A stretch of DNA of 64,000 nucleotides from Paenibacillus silviterrae (GCF_030167925.1 NZ_JASKUT010000001.1:2170001-2234000); one strand, 5' to 3'; positions 41,063-51,553 are shown, counted from the first letter of the stretch. Translations and numbers: made by a program. Notes: generated by a model not told the origin, from the sequence alone.

Positions 41063-43495
41063 CTAGATGGATGTGATTTCAATCGGTTGAAGCACGCCGA
41101 AGTTGCGATTCAGCTTCTCTTGTTCAATGATTTCCTTCCAAGGATCTTCAATAAGTCCTGCACTGAATTCATAACGCTCCTTGAGGGCTGCTCTTTCTTC
41201 TTGAGCTTCCAATGCCTTCTTCACCGCTTCCAATCCGATTCGCTCAATCCACTTCGACGTGCGCTCATTATAATTTGCGTTCTCACGGTAATATTGGAAG
41301 TAAGCCAGCGTCCATTCAATGACCTCTTCCTCCGTTTTCACCTTGACAAGAAGCTCCGCAGGTCTAACATCCGTACCGCCGTTACCGCCTACATAGATTT
41401 CCCATCCGCCATCGATCGCAACGACACCGAGATCCTTAATTGTAGCTTCGGCACAGTTCCGCGGGCAACCCGATACGGCCACCTTCGTCTTGGCCGGCGT
41501 GCTGATCCGCTCAAGCCGCTTCTCCAGCTCAATGCCCATGCTCATCGAATCCTGCGTTCCGAACCGGCACCACGTAGAGCCTACGCAGGTCTTAACGGCA
41601 CGTAGTGATTTGCCGTAAGCAAAGCCTGAAGTCATATCAAGCTCATCCCATACTTGAGGTAAATCCTCTTTCTTGATGCCGTATAGCCCGATGCGCTGTG
41701 CCCCGGTTATTTTCACCGTCTCGACATTATACTTGACGGCTACATCGGCGATTTTCTTCAGATCCTCGGCCGTCGTCACCCCGCCGTGAATTCTAGGAAT
41801 GACCGAATACGTTCCGTCCTTTTGGATGTTGCCATGGTTTCTCTCGTTAACGAATCGGGACTCTTTCTCATCCTCGTGCTCCTCCGGCCAGATCATACCA
41901 AGATAATAGTTGAGCGCCGGACGACACTTCGAGCAGCCCTCCGGATTGGACCAGCCAAGGACATTCATGACTTCCTTCGAGGTAGTCAATTTCATGCCGC
42001 GAATCGCAGTAACGACTTCCTCACGTCCAAGCGCGGTACAACCGCAAATGCCTTCCTTCACAGCGGTAACGCCATCGGCGCCTAAAGCATAGGTGAGCAA
42101 ATCCGCTACCAGCGGCTTACAGCCGCCGCAGCTGCCTGTCGCCTTGGTACAATACTTGACGTCGCCGACGCTGGTGCAGCCCTTTTCTTCGATAGCCTTA
42201 AGAATCGTGCCCTTCGATACCCCGTTACAGCCGCAAACGATCTCATCATTCGGCATGGCCGCTACGAAATCGAGACCGGAGCCGGATTTGCCGCCGGCGC
42301 CTTGGGCACCGAGGATGAGCTCCTTCTCCTTACCGGAAATATCTTCGCCATTCCGAATCATGGAGAATAGCTTGGAGCCATCGCTTGTATCGCCGAATAA
42401 TACCGCACCGATCAGCTTGCCGTTCTGGACGACAATTTTCTTATAAACTCCGTCAAAATCATCCTGAACACGGAACGCCTTTGTTCCCGGAGCATCAACA
42501 AACTGTCCGGCTGAAAATACATTCACTCCCGACACCTTCAGCTTCGTGGAGACAACCGATCCCTGATACCCTTCTGAGGATACTCCCGCAAGCCGTTTGG
42601 CCAATTCGGCACCTTGCTCGAATAAAGGAGCGACCAAGCCGTACGCGACACCGCGATGCTCAGCGCATTCGCCTACTGCATAAATATTCGGAATATTCGT
42701 TTCCATATAATCATTAACGACGATCCCGCGGTTAATCTCCACACCGCTTTCCTTAGCAAGCGATACATTCGGGCGTATGCCGACAGCCATAACCACAAGG
42801 TCCGCTTTCACTTCCGTGCCGTCCTTAAAGCGGACTCCCGTTACCCGCTTCGCCCCCAGGATGGAATCCGTATTTTTCTCCAGCAGGAACTGCATTCCCT
42901 GACCTTCCAGCTCCGCTTGAAGCATACGAGAAGCCGTTTCATCCAATTGCCGCTCCATTAAGTATCTAAAAATGTGAACGACCGAAACCTCCATATTCAG
43001 GTTAAGAAGTCCCCGTGCCGCCTCCAGCCCGAGTAAGCCGCCCCCGATGACTACGGCGCGCTTGTATTTCTTCGCCGCTTCAATCATCGTTTCACAATCG
43101 TTGATGTCACGGAATGCGATGACGCCTTCCTTATCCGCGCCGGGCAAAGGAAGCATAAAAGGAAGTGAGCCCGTTGCAATGATAAGATCGTCATAGCTTG
43201 CCGATAGACCTTTATCCGTTGTAACTGTCTTCTGCTTCGTATCAATTTTCGTTACCGTCTGTCCGGTATGCAGAGTAATTCCATTCTCCTTGTACCAGCT
43301 CCAGTCATTGATAACGATATCGTTAATGCTTGCATCCCCGGCGAGGACGGAAGACAGCAGAATTCGATTATAGTTCGGGTGCGGTTCACTTCCAAATACC
43401 GTAATCTCGTATTGATTAGGCACCAGCTTCAGCAGTTGTTCGATTGCGTTAACCCCAGCCATACCGTTACCGATAAGAATCAGCTTTTTCTTCAT
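41063..43495 (-). CDS. nirB: Assimilatory nitrite reductase large subunit
   Basis: 810 aa. An FAD/NADH domain (IGNGMAGVNAIEQLL; VVIGGGLLGLEAARGL) leads to BFD-like [2Fe-2S] cysteines (CGCNGVSKGTI, CTSVGDVKYCTKATGSCGGCKP), then a nitrite/sulfite reductase ferredoxin half-domain. The siroheme/[4Fe-4S] site is given by TCVGSTWCRFG and SGCPRNCAEA. It carries out the six-electron reduction of nitrite to ammonia. GAGAGGAAGG precedes the ATG. It heads the nirB-nirD-nirC unit and is divergent from the siroheme gene, with GlnR/TnrA-like boxes in its 5' leader. Confidence 0.94.
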   Translation of the reverse strand: MKKKLILIGNGMAGVNAIEQLLKLVPNQYEITVFGSEPHPNYNRILLSSVLAGDASINDIVINDWSWYKENGITLHTGQTVTKIDTKQKTVTTDKGLSASYDDLIIATGSLPFMLPLPGADKEGVIAFRDINDCETMIEAAKKYKRAVVIGGGLLGLEAARGLLNLNMEVSVVHIFRYLMERQLDETASRMLQAELEGQGMQFLLEKNTDSILGAKRVTGVRFKDGTEVKADLVVMAVGIRPNVSLAKESGVEINRGIVVNDYMETNIPNIYAVGECAEHRGVAYGLVAPLFEQGAELAKRLAGVSSEGYQGSVVSTKLKVSGVNVFSAGQFVDAPGTKAFRVQDDFDGVYKKIVVQNGKLIGAVLFGDTSDGSKLFSMIRNGEDISGKEKELILGAQGAGGKSGSGLDFVAAMPNDEIVCGCNGVSKGTILKAIEEKGCTSVGDVKYCTKATGSCGGCKPLVADLLTYALGADGVTAVKEGICGCTALGREEVVTAIRGMKLTTSKEVMNVLGWSNPEGCSKCRPALNYYLGMIWPEEHEDEKESRFVNERNHGNIQKDGTYSVIPRIHGGVTTAEDLKKIADVAVKYNVETVKITGAQRIGLYGIKKEDLPQVWDELDMTSGFAYGKSLRAVKTCVGSTWCRFGTQDSMSMGIELEKRLERISTPAKTKVAVSGCPRNCAEATIKDLGVVAIDGGWEIYVGGNGGTDVRPAELLVKVKTEEEVIEWTLAYFQYYRENANYNERTSKWIERIGLEAVKKALEAQEERAALKERYEFSAGLIEDPWKEIIEQEKLNRNFGVLQPIEITSI

Positions 43496-43511
43496 AACAA
43501 CCTTCCTCTCA

Positions 43512-43528
43512 TGTTACATATTCGCACA
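43512..43528. promoter_or_regulatory. GlnR/TnrA-like box near nirB start
   Basis: TGTTACATATTCGCACA matches TGTNANAWWWTMTNACA except at position 13. It ends 17 bases before the nirB ATG on the opposite strand. Confidence 0.5.
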
Positions 43529-43562
43529 TAAACCAAACAATTTCCTGCATCTTCGATTTATA

Positions 43563-43579
43563 TGTTATGTTTGATGACA
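43563..43579. promoter_or_regulatory. GlnR/TnrA-like box in nirB leader
   Basis: TGTTATGTTTGATGACA has exact outer TGTNA-N7-TNACA arms. It lies just downstream of the predicted nirB start of transcription, a place that would suit repression in rich nitrogen. Confidence 0.55.
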
Positions 43580-43592
43580 TTTCTTGTTTTTA

Positions 43593-43621
43593 ACTATAAC
43601 TCACAAAACACGACAAATCAA
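43593..43621 (-). promoter_or_regulatory. nirB promoter
   Basis: On the minus strand TTGATT (43621-43616), 17-bp spacer, TATAGT (43598-43593). Confidence 0.6.
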
Positions 43622-43746
43622 CCCGTTGAATTTAATTTTTGTTATCGATTTTATTTATCGGCACCAATAAATACGAACGTTTGTCTATTTATAGTTATAT
43701 TTGTTCGCCTTTTCTTTAGTTCAAATAGCTATTTTCAAAAAATGTA

Positions 43747-43775
43747 TTGAAACAAACGAACATCTCCTTTATAGT
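43747..43775 (+). promoter_or_regulatory. cobA promoter
   Basis: TTGAAA (43747-43752), 17-bp spacer, TATAGT (43770-43775), about 80 bp before the cobA start. Confidence 0.65.
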
Positions 43776-43853
43776 GAAAACCAATAGCCTATGTCACTAA
43801 TCATGACATGATAGCTTGGCTTACATTTTCGATTACTTTAAGGAGGGTTCGAC

Positions 43854-44627
43854 ATGCAGCACGCGGGAAAAGTTTTTTTTGTAGGTGCCGGACCCGGTGA
43901 TCCGAAATTAATTACGGTGAAAGGGCTTGAGTGCATCCAGAGCTCGGATGTCATTATTTATGACCGGTTGGCGAACCCGGAGCTCCTTACCTATGCGAAA
44001 TCCGGCGCGGAGCTGATCTACTGCGGGAAAAGCCCGAACGACCATACGATGAAGCAGGAAGAGATTAATGAAATCATTCTGAGTAAAGCGCTGGAGGGGA
44101 ACACGGTTACCCGCTTGAAAGGGGGCGACCCTTGCGTATTCGGTCGCATTAATGAGGAAATCGAAGCGCTTAATGCAAGCTCAGTCAAATACGAAATCGT
44201 ACCGGGGATCACAGCCGGTATCGCAGCGCCCGCTTATGCCGGCATAACGGTTACTCAGCGTAAGGTAGCGACCTCCTTTACCATGGTTACCGGTCATCTT
44301 TGTCATGGAAATACCATATCGCCGGAAAAATGGTCCGCTCTCGCTACAGGCATTGATACGATTGCTTTCTATATGGGCATTAAAAATATTCAATATATTT
44401 GCGACCAATTAATCACCTATGGAAGGAAGCCTGACACTCCGGTGGCGATCATCTCATGGGGAACTACGAAGGATCAGCAAACCGTGATCGGGACGCTGCA
44501 GACCATTCCGCAGCTGAGTGAATTCAACCGGATTGCCAATCCGGCCATCATATTAGTCGGCGACGTAGTCCATATGCAGTCCCGGCTGGAATGGTTTCAG
44601 CCCGGTTCGCCTATGGAAGCATGGTAA
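43854..44627 (+). CDS. cobA: Uroporphyrinogen-III C-methyltransferase
   Basis: 257 aa, single-domain SUMT. Motifs: VFFVGAGPGDPKLITVKGL (SAM-binding loop), GGDPCVFGRINEE and VPGITAGIAAPAYAGI. It adds two methyl groups to uroporphyrinogen III to give precorrin-2, the branch point to siroheme. It lacks the CysG-type dehydrogenase/chelatase half, so other genes must finish the pathway. AAGGAGGG precedes the ATG. Divergence from nirB, with cysI nearby, points to siroheme supply for nitrite and sulfite reductases. Confidence 0.93.
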   Translation: MQHAGKVFFVGAGPGDPKLITVKGLECIQSSDVIIYDRLANPELLTYAKSGAELIYCGKSPNDHTMKQEEINEIILSKALEGNTVTRLKGGDPCVFGRINEEIEALNASSVKYEIVPGITAGIAAPAYAGITVTQRKVATSFTMVTGHLCHGNTISPEKWSALATGIDTIAFYMGIKNIQYICDQLITYGRKPDTPVAIISWGTTKDQQTVIGTLQTIPQLSEFNRIANPAIILVGDVVHMQSRLEWFQPGSPMEAW

Positions 44628-44677
44628 AACAGCAAAATCCACTCCCGAGCCGAAGCCAATGGAGTGGATTTTGGGGG

Positions 44678-45007
44678 TTATATCACTTGAATCAAAACCA
44701 TATAAACAAAAGTGCCGCTTGCTATGGATAAAAACATATTCCTTTTCCAGACATGCAGAATGCTAACTATGGTAATCGCGAACAACTCGGGTACACCATG
44801 GTGGCCGGATAACAAATTGACATCTTTGATACTATAGATAACCAATAATCCTATAGCCGCCGAGGGCAATACTTTGCCGAGATACTTCACATAAGCCGGA
44901 GTCGGCCGGCCTGAAGGAAAAATAAGAAATGGAATAAATCTGGTCATCATGGTTCCCAGAATGACCATTCCAATCGTGATCATTTGCTCTGCTAACGTCA
45001 TTGACAT
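44678..45007 (-). CDS. azlD: AzlD-family branched-chain amino acid exporter subunit
   Basis: 109 aa with about four helices ([37 protein letters not shown]). This is the small partner of the AzlCD exporter. It overlaps the end of azlC by 10 bp, indicating coupled translation. Export of branched-chain amino acids or analogues is the known role in the family; the true substrate here is not shown. Confidence 0.87.
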   Translation of the reverse strand: MSMTLAEQMITIGMVILGTMMTRFIPFLIFPSGRPTPAYVKYLGKVLPSAAIGLLVIYSIKDVNLLSGHHGVPELFAITIVSILHVWKRNMFLSIASGTFVYMVLIQVI

Positions 45008-45714
45008 GTGCTTTCACCTGTTTTCTGTTCTAGCTGTTTCCTCGTCAAGGTAAGTATCAAGAGAATGCCGATCATGGCGGGGAGGACAAAGCTGCTCTGA
45101 AACAGGATAAGGCATAGCAATGATAATCCCAAACCCAGCAGTGCACTGTGATGCGCCTTCTCTCTTGACCATTGTTCAATAAAAATGACGACAAATAGCG
45201 CTGTCATAACAAACTCAAGACCCTCCAATTGGAAATGCACCAGCGATCCGAATAGACCGCCAAGACAAGCCCCAACCACCCAGTAGCCATGATTCAGTGC
45301 AGTGACGAAGAACATGTACCATCCCTTATTCACCTCCTGCGGTATCGCGGCTGTGTAATTGATGGAGAAAGATTCATCGCACATCCCAAATATCAGATAA
45401 AACTTTTTTCGTCCTGTCCCTCTATACTTTTCAAGCATGGATATCCCATAAAAAAGATGACGTGCGTTCACCAGTAAGGTGAGGAACAGCGCGCCTAACG
45501 GATGAAAAGCACCAAGCAAAAGCTGGACGGCGACAAATTCCATCGTACCGGCGAAAATAAGCAGGCTCATTAGAAAAGAATACCCCACTCCAAAACCCGA
45601 CACATTCATATAGATGCCATAAGCGATCCCCAGGAATAAAAAACCGGTTAAAATGGGGACAGTAGAGGGAAAGGCTGTACGAAATGCCAATTGTATTTCT
45701 TTTTTGTTAATCAT
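44998..45714 (-). CDS. azlC: AzlC-family branched-chain amino acid exporter subunit
   Basis: 238 aa with about eight helices; [23 protein letters not shown] and FVVAL-type loop [15 protein letters not shown] with [11 protein letters not shown] mark the AzlC family. The ATG at 45714 (MINKKE) has GAGGAG somewhat far upstream; the open frame to 45780 has no better start. It is divergent from a MocR-type regulator, with an inverted repeat between them, so control by that regulator is likely. Confidence 0.87.
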   Translation of the reverse strand: MINKKEIQLAFRTAFPSTVPILTGFLFLGIAYGIYMNVSGFGVGYSFLMSLLIFAGTMEFVAVQLLLGAFHPLGALFLTLLVNARHLFYGISMLEKYRGTGRKKFYLIFGMCDESFSINYTAAIPQEVNKGWYMFFVTALNHGYWVVGACLGGLFGSLVHFQLEGLEFVMTALFVVIFIEQWSREKAHHSALLGLGLSLLCLILFQSSFVLPAMIGILLILTLTRKQLEQKTGESTCQ

Positions 45715-45772
45715 AGGTAGCTTGCATCTCCTCAGCACGATTACTTTATTCTGCAATAGTAGCAGCGAGAAT

Positions 45773-45808
45773 CCATACAATCAATGTTATAATTGTATGG
45801 ATTACAAT
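45773..45808. promoter_or_regulatory. Inverted and direct repeat between azlC and mocR-type gene
   Basis: CCATACAAT (45773-45781) and ATTGTATGG (45792-45800) are perfect 9-bp arms 10 bp apart. A third TTACAAT follows at 45802-45808 as a direct repeat. It lies in the divergent promoter region. Confidence 0.6.
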
Positions 45809-45822
45809 TTTGTGAGGTACCT

Positions 45823-47238
45823 ATGCCGATAAATTCCTTTACAGATTACCCCATGTCGTGGAAGCCCGACAAACGGGCATTGAAGCGTCCCCTCTATCGT
45901 TCCCTCGCCATATTGCTGGAGCATGACATTACGAACGGATTGTTGGCTCCCGGTACCAAGCTACCGCCGCAAAGGGAGTTGGCCGACTTTTTAGATGTAA
46001 ACTTCACAACGATTACACGCGCTTACAAGCTATGCGAACTAAAAGGCTTCATTTATGCCGTTACAGGCAGCGGTACGTTTGTTTCCCCCAGCGCGGCTCG
46101 CTCTATCACTATTTCAAAAGATAAAATTTCAAAGGAATGTATCGATCTTGGCTTTGTCGCTTCATTTGAGCAGACGAATACTACGGTCGCTGAAGCTGCA
46201 AAAAGAGTGACGGAGAAACGTTATCTGGAACAGCTCTTCAATTACAACGAGCCTACAGGAATTCCACATCAAAAAATAGCGGGTCTAGAATGGATGAAAG
46301 CCTTCGGCATCCATGCGGACACAGAACATATGGCCATTGTTTCCGGAGCACAGAATGCGCTTGCCATTACGTTAGTAGCTCTATTTGAACCGGGAAACCG
46401 GATTGCCGTTGATATTTATACTTTTGCGAATTTTATAGAAATTTCGAGAATGTTTCATATTCAATTAGTACCGATTCCCGGTGACGAGCACGGAATGCTG
46501 CCGGATGAGCTTGAACATCAATGCCTTCAATTGGATGTGCACGGCGTATTTTTGATGCCTTCTTGTTCTAATCCTACTACTGTCATGATTCCGGAAAAAC
46601 GCAAAAAAGAACTCGCGGCTATTATTCAAAAGCATCATTTGATAGTAATTGAAGATGATATTCATGCGTTTCTGGCAGCAGGTATCAGTGAGGATTACGG
46701 ACAGCCCATGTTTCAGCTGCTTCCGGAGCAAACGGTTTATATTTGCAGCACCTCCAAGTCCATCTGTTCCGGTCTCCGGATTGCCTATATGGTGTTTGGC
46801 GATGCGTATCAAGAAAAGATTAGGGAAGCGATTTTTAATGTTAACGTCAAGACATCGTCGTTGGATGCCGAGATCATTACAGAGCTTATTGTATCCGGTA
46901 AAGCGGATGCCATCGTTGCGGAGAAAATCCGGCTGGCGCAATCGGCCAACAACCTGTTTACAGAGTTTTTCCCGATTTCTCGAGACACGGGTCATCCGTT
47001 AAGCTTTTATAGATGGCTGCCCTTCTCGGGTAAGGGTAATGCGTCACACATCGAGAGCTTCTTTCTGGACAAGGGGATTCGCGTTTATCATTCCGATCGG
47101 TTTTTGAGCGGGGCCGGTAAGCAAAGCCAATATTTGAGAATAGCACTATCGTCTACCCATTCCTTGGAGGAACTAAAAAAAGGTTTGGAGATCCTGAAGG
47201 AGCAGGTAAGCGAAATGGATGGTCAAAACTATTCATGA
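45823..47238 (+). CDS. MocR/PdxR-family GntR-aminotransferase regulator
   Basis: 471 aa. An N-terminal GntR winged helix (about residues 10-80: PLYRSLAILLEHDITNGLLAPG, PPQRELADFLDVNFTTITRAY) is joined to a fold-type I aminotransferase domain. The PLP lysine is in STSKSICSGLRIAY; the Asn/Asp of the cofactor site appear in CSNPTTVMIP and IEDDIHAFL. Such proteins sense an amino compound through PLP rather than catalyse. The ATG at 45823 follows GAGGT. It is divergent from azlCD, its probable target. Confidence 0.9.
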   Translation: MPINSFTDYPMSWKPDKRALKRPLYRSLAILLEHDITNGLLAPGTKLPPQRELADFLDVNFTTITRAYKLCELKGFIYAVTGSGTFVSPSAARSITISKDKISKECIDLGFVASFEQTNTTVAEAAKRVTEKRYLEQLFNYNEPTGIPHQKIAGLEWMKAFGIHADTEHMAIVSGAQNALAITLVALFEPGNRIAVDIYTFANFIEISRMFHIQLVPIPGDEHGMLPDELEHQCLQLDVHGVFLMPSCSNPTTVMIPEKRKKELAAIIQKHHLIVIEDDIHAFLAAGISEDYGQPMFQLLPEQTVYICSTSKSICSGLRIAYMVFGDAYQEKIREAIFNVNVKTSSLDAEIITELIVSGKADAIVAEKIRLAQSANNLFTEFFPISRDTGHPLSFYRWLPFSGKGNASHIESFFLDKGIRVYHSDRFLSGAGKQSQYLRIALSSTHSLEELKKGLEILKEQVSEMDGQNYS

Positions 47239-47318
47239 TTGGATGGTTCCTCATCGAGACAATCGTATTAAGATAAAACCATGATTGCGAATAATATTGC
47301 GTTAAGGAGGTGGACGTT

Positions 47319-47765
47319 ATGACTTGGGCTTTGATCATTTCGACGATTCTCGTCTGTTTCATTAAAATACTGATTACTTGTCTACCCACGGCTTCCGTAG
47401 AATGGTTAGTAAGTAAATTTCAAGTGCATATCAAACTGAATGCGGAAACCGTCACCGTGTCCTATCGGGGAAGGAACGTTGAAGGAGACGAAAAAGCTCG
47501 AATTGTTCATTTATTAAATGAAGCTGTCTTTATGGAAAAGCATTATATTTGGCCGGGAACCGAGCAACTACATTTGAACCCGGAGAATAAGGGCTTCCCT
47601 GTCATCCTAGAAACGAAGCTAGGCAAAAATGAGGTTACTCTCTACGCATTCATTAACAACAGAGATATTTATATAGCGCGGCAATATAAAAATAAGGTAA
47701 TTGCCTATAGCCTTGTGTCCGAGCACCTGCACAAGCATTTGAATACGCAAGAAGGGCTGATTTGA
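47319..47765 (+). CDS. YfmQ-like protein
   Basis: 148 aa. One N-terminal membrane helix (WALIISTILVCFIKILITCL) is followed by a soluble domain with SVEWLVSKFQVHIKL, MEKHYIWPGTEQLHLNPENKG and QYKNKVIAYSLVSEHL. This pattern resembles the Bacillus YfmQ family of unknown function. The ATG at 47319 lies 8 bases after AAGGAGG; a GTG 9 bases earlier is unlikely. A shared terminator lies between it and the convergent cysI. Confidence 0.75.
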   Translation: MTWALIISTILVCFIKILITCLPTASVEWLVSKFQVHIKLNAETVTVSYRGRNVEGDEKARIVHLLNEAVFMEKHYIWPGTEQLHLNPENKGFPVILETKLGKNEVTLYAFINNRDIYIARQYKNKVIAYSLVSEHLHKHLNTQEGLI

Positions 47766-47770
47766 CACAA

Positions 47771-47812
47771 AAAAACGGCAGGAAGGCTGTTGCCCTTCTG
47801 CCGTTTTTGTTT
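47771..47812. terminator. Bidirectional terminator between yfmQ-like gene and cysI
   Basis: Perfect 11-bp arms AAAAACGGCAG / CTGCCGTTTTT, with A and T runs on both sides so that it works for both strands. Confidence 0.88.
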
Positions 47813-47828
47813 GTTTCTAGGATATGGC

Positions 47829-49547
47829 TTACTCGTGGAAATTGGTGCCGTCCGTCGTCGCGGCGATAATACCCGCACGAATGACGAAGTCGCCGAAGTG
47901 CTCCCCACTTTCTCTTTCCTTCGCATATCGTGGAAGCAGCAGCTGAAGCTCGCGGAGAATTTCATCCTCCCCGATATTTTCCCGGTACATCTTACTTAAA
48001 CGGCTGCCGTCAAAGGCGGCCCCCAGGTACATATTGTATTTGCCGGGCGCTTTTCCGATAAAACCGATTTCCCCCAGCGCATGGCGTGCACAGCCGTTCG
48101 GACAGCCTGTCATCCGGATCGTAATTTCCTCGTCCCGAAGCCCGTTCTCGTCCAGAATCCCCTCGATTTTGTCGATGAGCACAGGCAGATAACGCTCGGC
48201 TTCAGCCATGGCCAAACCGCAGGTAGGCAGCGCCACGCAGGCCATTGAGCTGCGGCGGAGACCGGAATGACGCTTGCCGTCATTCAGTCCGTAGCGTTCG
48301 AGCAGCTCTGTAATTTCCGCCTTCTTCTGCGGCGTTACATTGGCGATAATGAGGTTTTGATTGGCGGTCAAGCGGAAATCTCCGGTGTGCACCTTGGCAA
48401 TTTCACGCAAGCCGGTCATCAGCGGGCTGCCTTCGGCATCCGTTACGCGTCCGCCCTGGACGAACATCGTAAAGTGCCATTTGTCCCCAACGCCCTGCGC
48501 CCAGCCGTACCGGTCGCCGTTATCGTTAAAGTGATACGGCTTGGCCTCGCTTAAGCTCCAGCCTAGGCGCTGTTCCAGCTCTTCCTTTACGTTCTCCAGC
48601 CCGAGCCGATCCACCGTATACTTGAAACGGGCGTTCTTGCGCTGTGACCGATTGCCGTAGTCGCGCTGGATCGTAATGATTTTCTCGGCAACGTCGTAGA
48701 TTTGCTCCGGCTTGCAGTAGCCGATCACCTTCGCGAGCTGCGGATAGGTTTCCTTGTCGCCGTGCGACATCCCCATTCCACCGCCGATGGCAACGTTGAA
48801 GCCTGCGAGCCGTCCATCCTCGATAATCGCAATGAACCCTAAGTCCTGGGAGTAGACATCCACGTCATTCGATGGCGGTACTGCAATACCGATTTTAAAC
48901 TTCCGCGGCAAATAGAGCGGACCGTACATCGGCTCAGTCTCTTCTTGCTCGGGAGTCCCGGCTACGAGCTCTTCATCCAACCAGAGCTCATGATATGCTC
49001 TCGTTCTTGGCAACAAATCGTCACTTAACCGCTTCGACCACTCATACACCTCAGCATGAATGTCCGATTGATACGGGTTCGGATTACACATGACATTCCG
49101 GTTTACATCCCCGCACGCAGCAATTGTATCAAGCAGCGCCTGATGGATCGATTGAATCGTTTTTTTCATGTTCCATTTCAAAATCCCGTGCATTTGAAAC
49201 GTCTGCCGCGTCGTAAGCTTTAAAGTGCCATTCCCGTATTTCTGGGCTAATTCATCCATCATGAGCCACTGCCCCGGCTGGCATACGCCGCCGGGCATAC
49301 GTACACGCAGCATGAACTGGTAGGCGGGCTCGAGCTTTTGCTTCTGTCGTTCGTTCCGCAAATCCCGATCGTCCTGTAAGTAGCTGCCATGGAATTTCAT
49401 CAGTCGGTTATCGTCATCCGAGATACCGGCGCTAAGCGGCTCCAGCATCGATTCAGCCAGGGTGCCGCGCAAATAATTGCTTTCGCGTTTAATGCGCTCG
49501 ACATCGCTAGGGGATCCCTCTGGCCTGCTTAATTTCGTATTCGCCAT
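47829..49547 (-). CDS. cysI: Sulfite reductase (NADPH) hemoprotein, beta subunit
   Basis: 572 aa. Nitrite/sulfite reductase ferredoxin-like and siroheme domains: [19 protein letters not shown], the siroheme/[4Fe-4S] cysteines in [16 protein letters not shown] and [19 protein letters not shown]. It reduces sulfite to sulfide with electrons from CysJ. The ATG at 49547 (MANTK) is taken over a GTG four codons earlier that overlaps the GAGGAG site. It lies 28 bp after cysJ in one operon. Confidence 0.94.
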   Translation of the reverse strand: MANTKLSRPEGSPSDVERIKRESNYLRGTLAESMLEPLSAGISDDDNRLMKFHGSYLQDDRDLRNERQKQKLEPAYQFMLRVRMPGGVCQPGQWLMMDELAQKYGNGTLKLTTRQTFQMHGILKWNMKKTIQSIHQALLDTIAACGDVNRNVMCNPNPYQSDIHAEVYEWSKRLSDDLLPRTRAYHELWLDEELVAGTPEQEETEPMYGPLYLPRKFKIGIAVPPSNDVDVYSQDLGFIAIIEDGRLAGFNVAIGGGMGMSHGDKETYPQLAKVIGYCKPEQIYDVAEKIITIQRDYGNRSQRKNARFKYTVDRLGLENVKEELEQRLGWSLSEAKPYHFNDNGDRYGWAQGVGDKWHFTMFVQGGRVTDAEGSPLMTGLREIAKVHTGDFRLTANQNLIIANVTPQKKAEITELLERYGLNDGKRHSGLRRSSMACVALPTCGLAMAEAERYLPVLIDKIEGILDENGLRDEEITIRMTGCPNGCARHALGEIGFIGKAPGKYNMYLGAAFDGSRLSKMYRENIGEDEILRELQLLLPRYAKERESGEHFGDFVIRAGIIAATTDGTNFHE

Positions 49548-49575
49548 GCTAACTAACACTCCTCTCGATCCACAA

Positions 49576-51396
49576 TCAATACACGTCTCGCTGGTATCGC
49601 TTGTTCTTCTGTAACGCCGCTAAATATTCCTCCGCTTGCTCTCTGCTCATGCCGCCTTCCGTTTCGATGATTTCCGCCAGTGTCCGGTGTACATCCCGGG
49701 CCATATGCTTCTCATCTCCACAGATATAAACAGCCGCGCCCTGCTCAAGCCAGTCGAACAACTCCTTGCTATGCTGAAGCATACGATGCTGGACATACAC
49801 CTTCTCATCCGTATCGCGGGAGAACGCAACATCCATACGGGTCAGGACACCGTCTTTGATCCACCGCTGCCATTCGGTTTGATACAAGAAGTCGGTCACG
49901 AAATGCTGATCTCCGAAGAACAGCCAGGATGGGCCGGTAGCGCCAATCTCCTCGCGCTCCTGCATGAAGGAGCGGAAAGGTGCGATTCCTGTGCCCGGTC
50001 CCACCATAATGACCGGTGTACCCGGGTCATCCGGAAGCTTAAAGTTCGAATTGTGCTGGATGAATACCGGAATCGTATCCCCAGGCTGCAGACGTTCGGC
50101 ACAAAGGACGGAGCAGACACCGTTACGCTCACGCCCATGCGCATCATAACGAAGCGCTCCGATGGTTAAATGCACTTCGTCGGGATTCGACGCCTGCGAG
50201 CTGGCAATCGAATATAACCTTGCAGGAATTTTTCTGAGAAGGGCAACCACATCCTGAACGCTGCCTTGTATCGGGCCATAATCGCGGATGAAATCCACCA
50301 GATCGCGTCCGTGAATATAGGCCTTGCACTTCTCTTCATTGCCGGCCTCCAGCAGCTCAAGAGCTTCCTTATTCACGGCCAGCGGCGCTAGCTTTTCCAA
50401 TAAGGGTCTCGTTAGGACCGTAATCTCAAAATACTCGATGAGCGCCTCACGGAGCGGTCGGAGCTCGCCTTGCTTGTTGATGGCAACCTGCGCATCCGGA
50501 TCCCACTTCGTTTGCTCCAGCAGCAGATCCACAAGCGCCGGGTCGTTGTGGGGGTATATGCCAAGACTGTCGCCAGGTTGATAAGTGAGCCCGGAGCCCT
50601 CGAGCGAAAGCTCAATATGGCGGGTTTCTTTATTAGAACCGCGGCCGTTCAAATTCACATTGGCCAGCACTTCCGCCGGAAAGGGGTTCGTTCTGGAGTA
50701 TGCGGATTCCGATGCGATCCCTGCCGAAGCTGCCGGAACAGCTGCGGATGCCGTTCCCGCTCCCGACTGCCCTTCCTTCAAGCGGTTCACCACGCCTTGC
50801 AGCCACTCCGCCGCGGGCTCGTCGTAGTCAACATCGCAATCTACCCGTTCATACAACCGGGTTCCGCCCAACGCTTCAAGACGGGTATCGAAATCTTTGC
50901 CCGTCTGACAGAACAACTCGTACGAGCTGTCGCCAAGCGCCAGCACCGAGAATCTCAGACCATCCAGCTGCGGCGCCCTCTTGCTATTCAGAAACTCATG
51001 GAACGAGATTGCATTATCCGGCGGCTCGCCCTCCCCATGCGTACTGACAACAATGAGAAGCTGCTGCACCTTCTTGAGCTGATTCGTTTTAAAATCGCTC
51101 ATCGACGAAACGTTGACTTGGAATCCGTTCGCCTCAAGCACTTTTGCCGATTTCTTCGCAAGCCCCTGCGCATTGCCGGACTGTGAGCCATACAGGATGG
51201 TCACTTCCTTGCTTACTGCCGGAGCACCCGCCGGATGTGACTCATTGAGAGTGCCGGCGGTTGTCTGAATCGGTGCCGACGCGGCGAGGTATCCGCTCAG
51301 CCAAACCTTTTGCGTCGCGTTCAGCGTCGGAAGAAGTCGATTCAGAAGGTCAACCTGCTCCTGGTTAAACGGACTGTTATTTACCTGTAATTGCAA
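49576..51396 (-). CDS. cysJ: Sulfite reductase (NADPH) flavoprotein, alpha subunit
   Basis: 606 aa. A flavodoxin-like FMN domain ([38 protein letters not shown]) is followed by a ferredoxin reductase-type FAD domain ([26 protein letters not shown]) and an NADPH site ([33 protein letters not shown]). A TTG start at 51396 is chosen: GGTGGAG precedes it and known CysJ proteins begin MQLQV-type. It supplies CysI with electrons. A LysR-type gene lies 197 bp upstream on the same strand. Confidence 0.93.
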   Translation of the reverse strand: MQLQVNNSPFNQEQVDLLNRLLPTLNATQKVWLSGYLAASAPIQTTAGTLNESHPAGAPAVSKEVTILYGSQSGNAQGLAKKSAKVLEANGFQVNVSSMSDFKTNQLKKVQQLLIVVSTHGEGEPPDNAISFHEFLNSKRAPQLDGLRFSVLALGDSSYELFCQTGKDFDTRLEALGGTRLYERVDCDVDYDEPAAEWLQGVVNRLKEGQSGAGTASAAVPAASAGIASESAYSRTNPFPAEVLANVNLNGRGSNKETRHIELSLEGSGLTYQPGDSLGIYPHNDPALVDLLLEQTKWDPDAQVAINKQGELRPLREALIEYFEITVLTRPLLEKLAPLAVNKEALELLEAGNEEKCKAYIHGRDLVDFIRDYGPIQGSVQDVVALLRKIPARLYSIASSQASNPDEVHLTIGALRYDAHGRERNGVCSVLCAERLQPGDTIPVFIQHNSNFKLPDDPGTPVIMVGPGTGIAPFRSFMQEREEIGATGPSWLFFGDQHFVTDFLYQTEWQRWIKDGVLTRMDVAFSRDTDEKVYVQHRMLQHSKELFDWLEQGAAVYICGDEKHMARDVHRTLAEIIETEGGMSREQAEEYLAALQKNKRYQRDVY

Positions 51397-51553
51397 CGCT
51401 CTCCACCCCACATTAGTTCAAAATTGCGAAATCATGGACTGACGGGCTGCCGTTATGCCATACCCGTAAGTGTTAAATCACCTTATGGAAACTATACCAT
51501 ATTCATCTGGAAAAAAGACGATCTTAAACATAACGATTTCTGATGAATGCTAT

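Noticed and set aside
43496..43853. Possible riboswitch between nirB and cobA
   Set aside because: I found no cobalamin-box or other conserved core; the region is explained by two promoters and GlnR-like boxes.
44998..45822. T-box or leucine-type attenuator for azlCD
   Set aside because: No T-box core or terminator/antiterminator pair is visible; the repeat set fits a MocR operator better.
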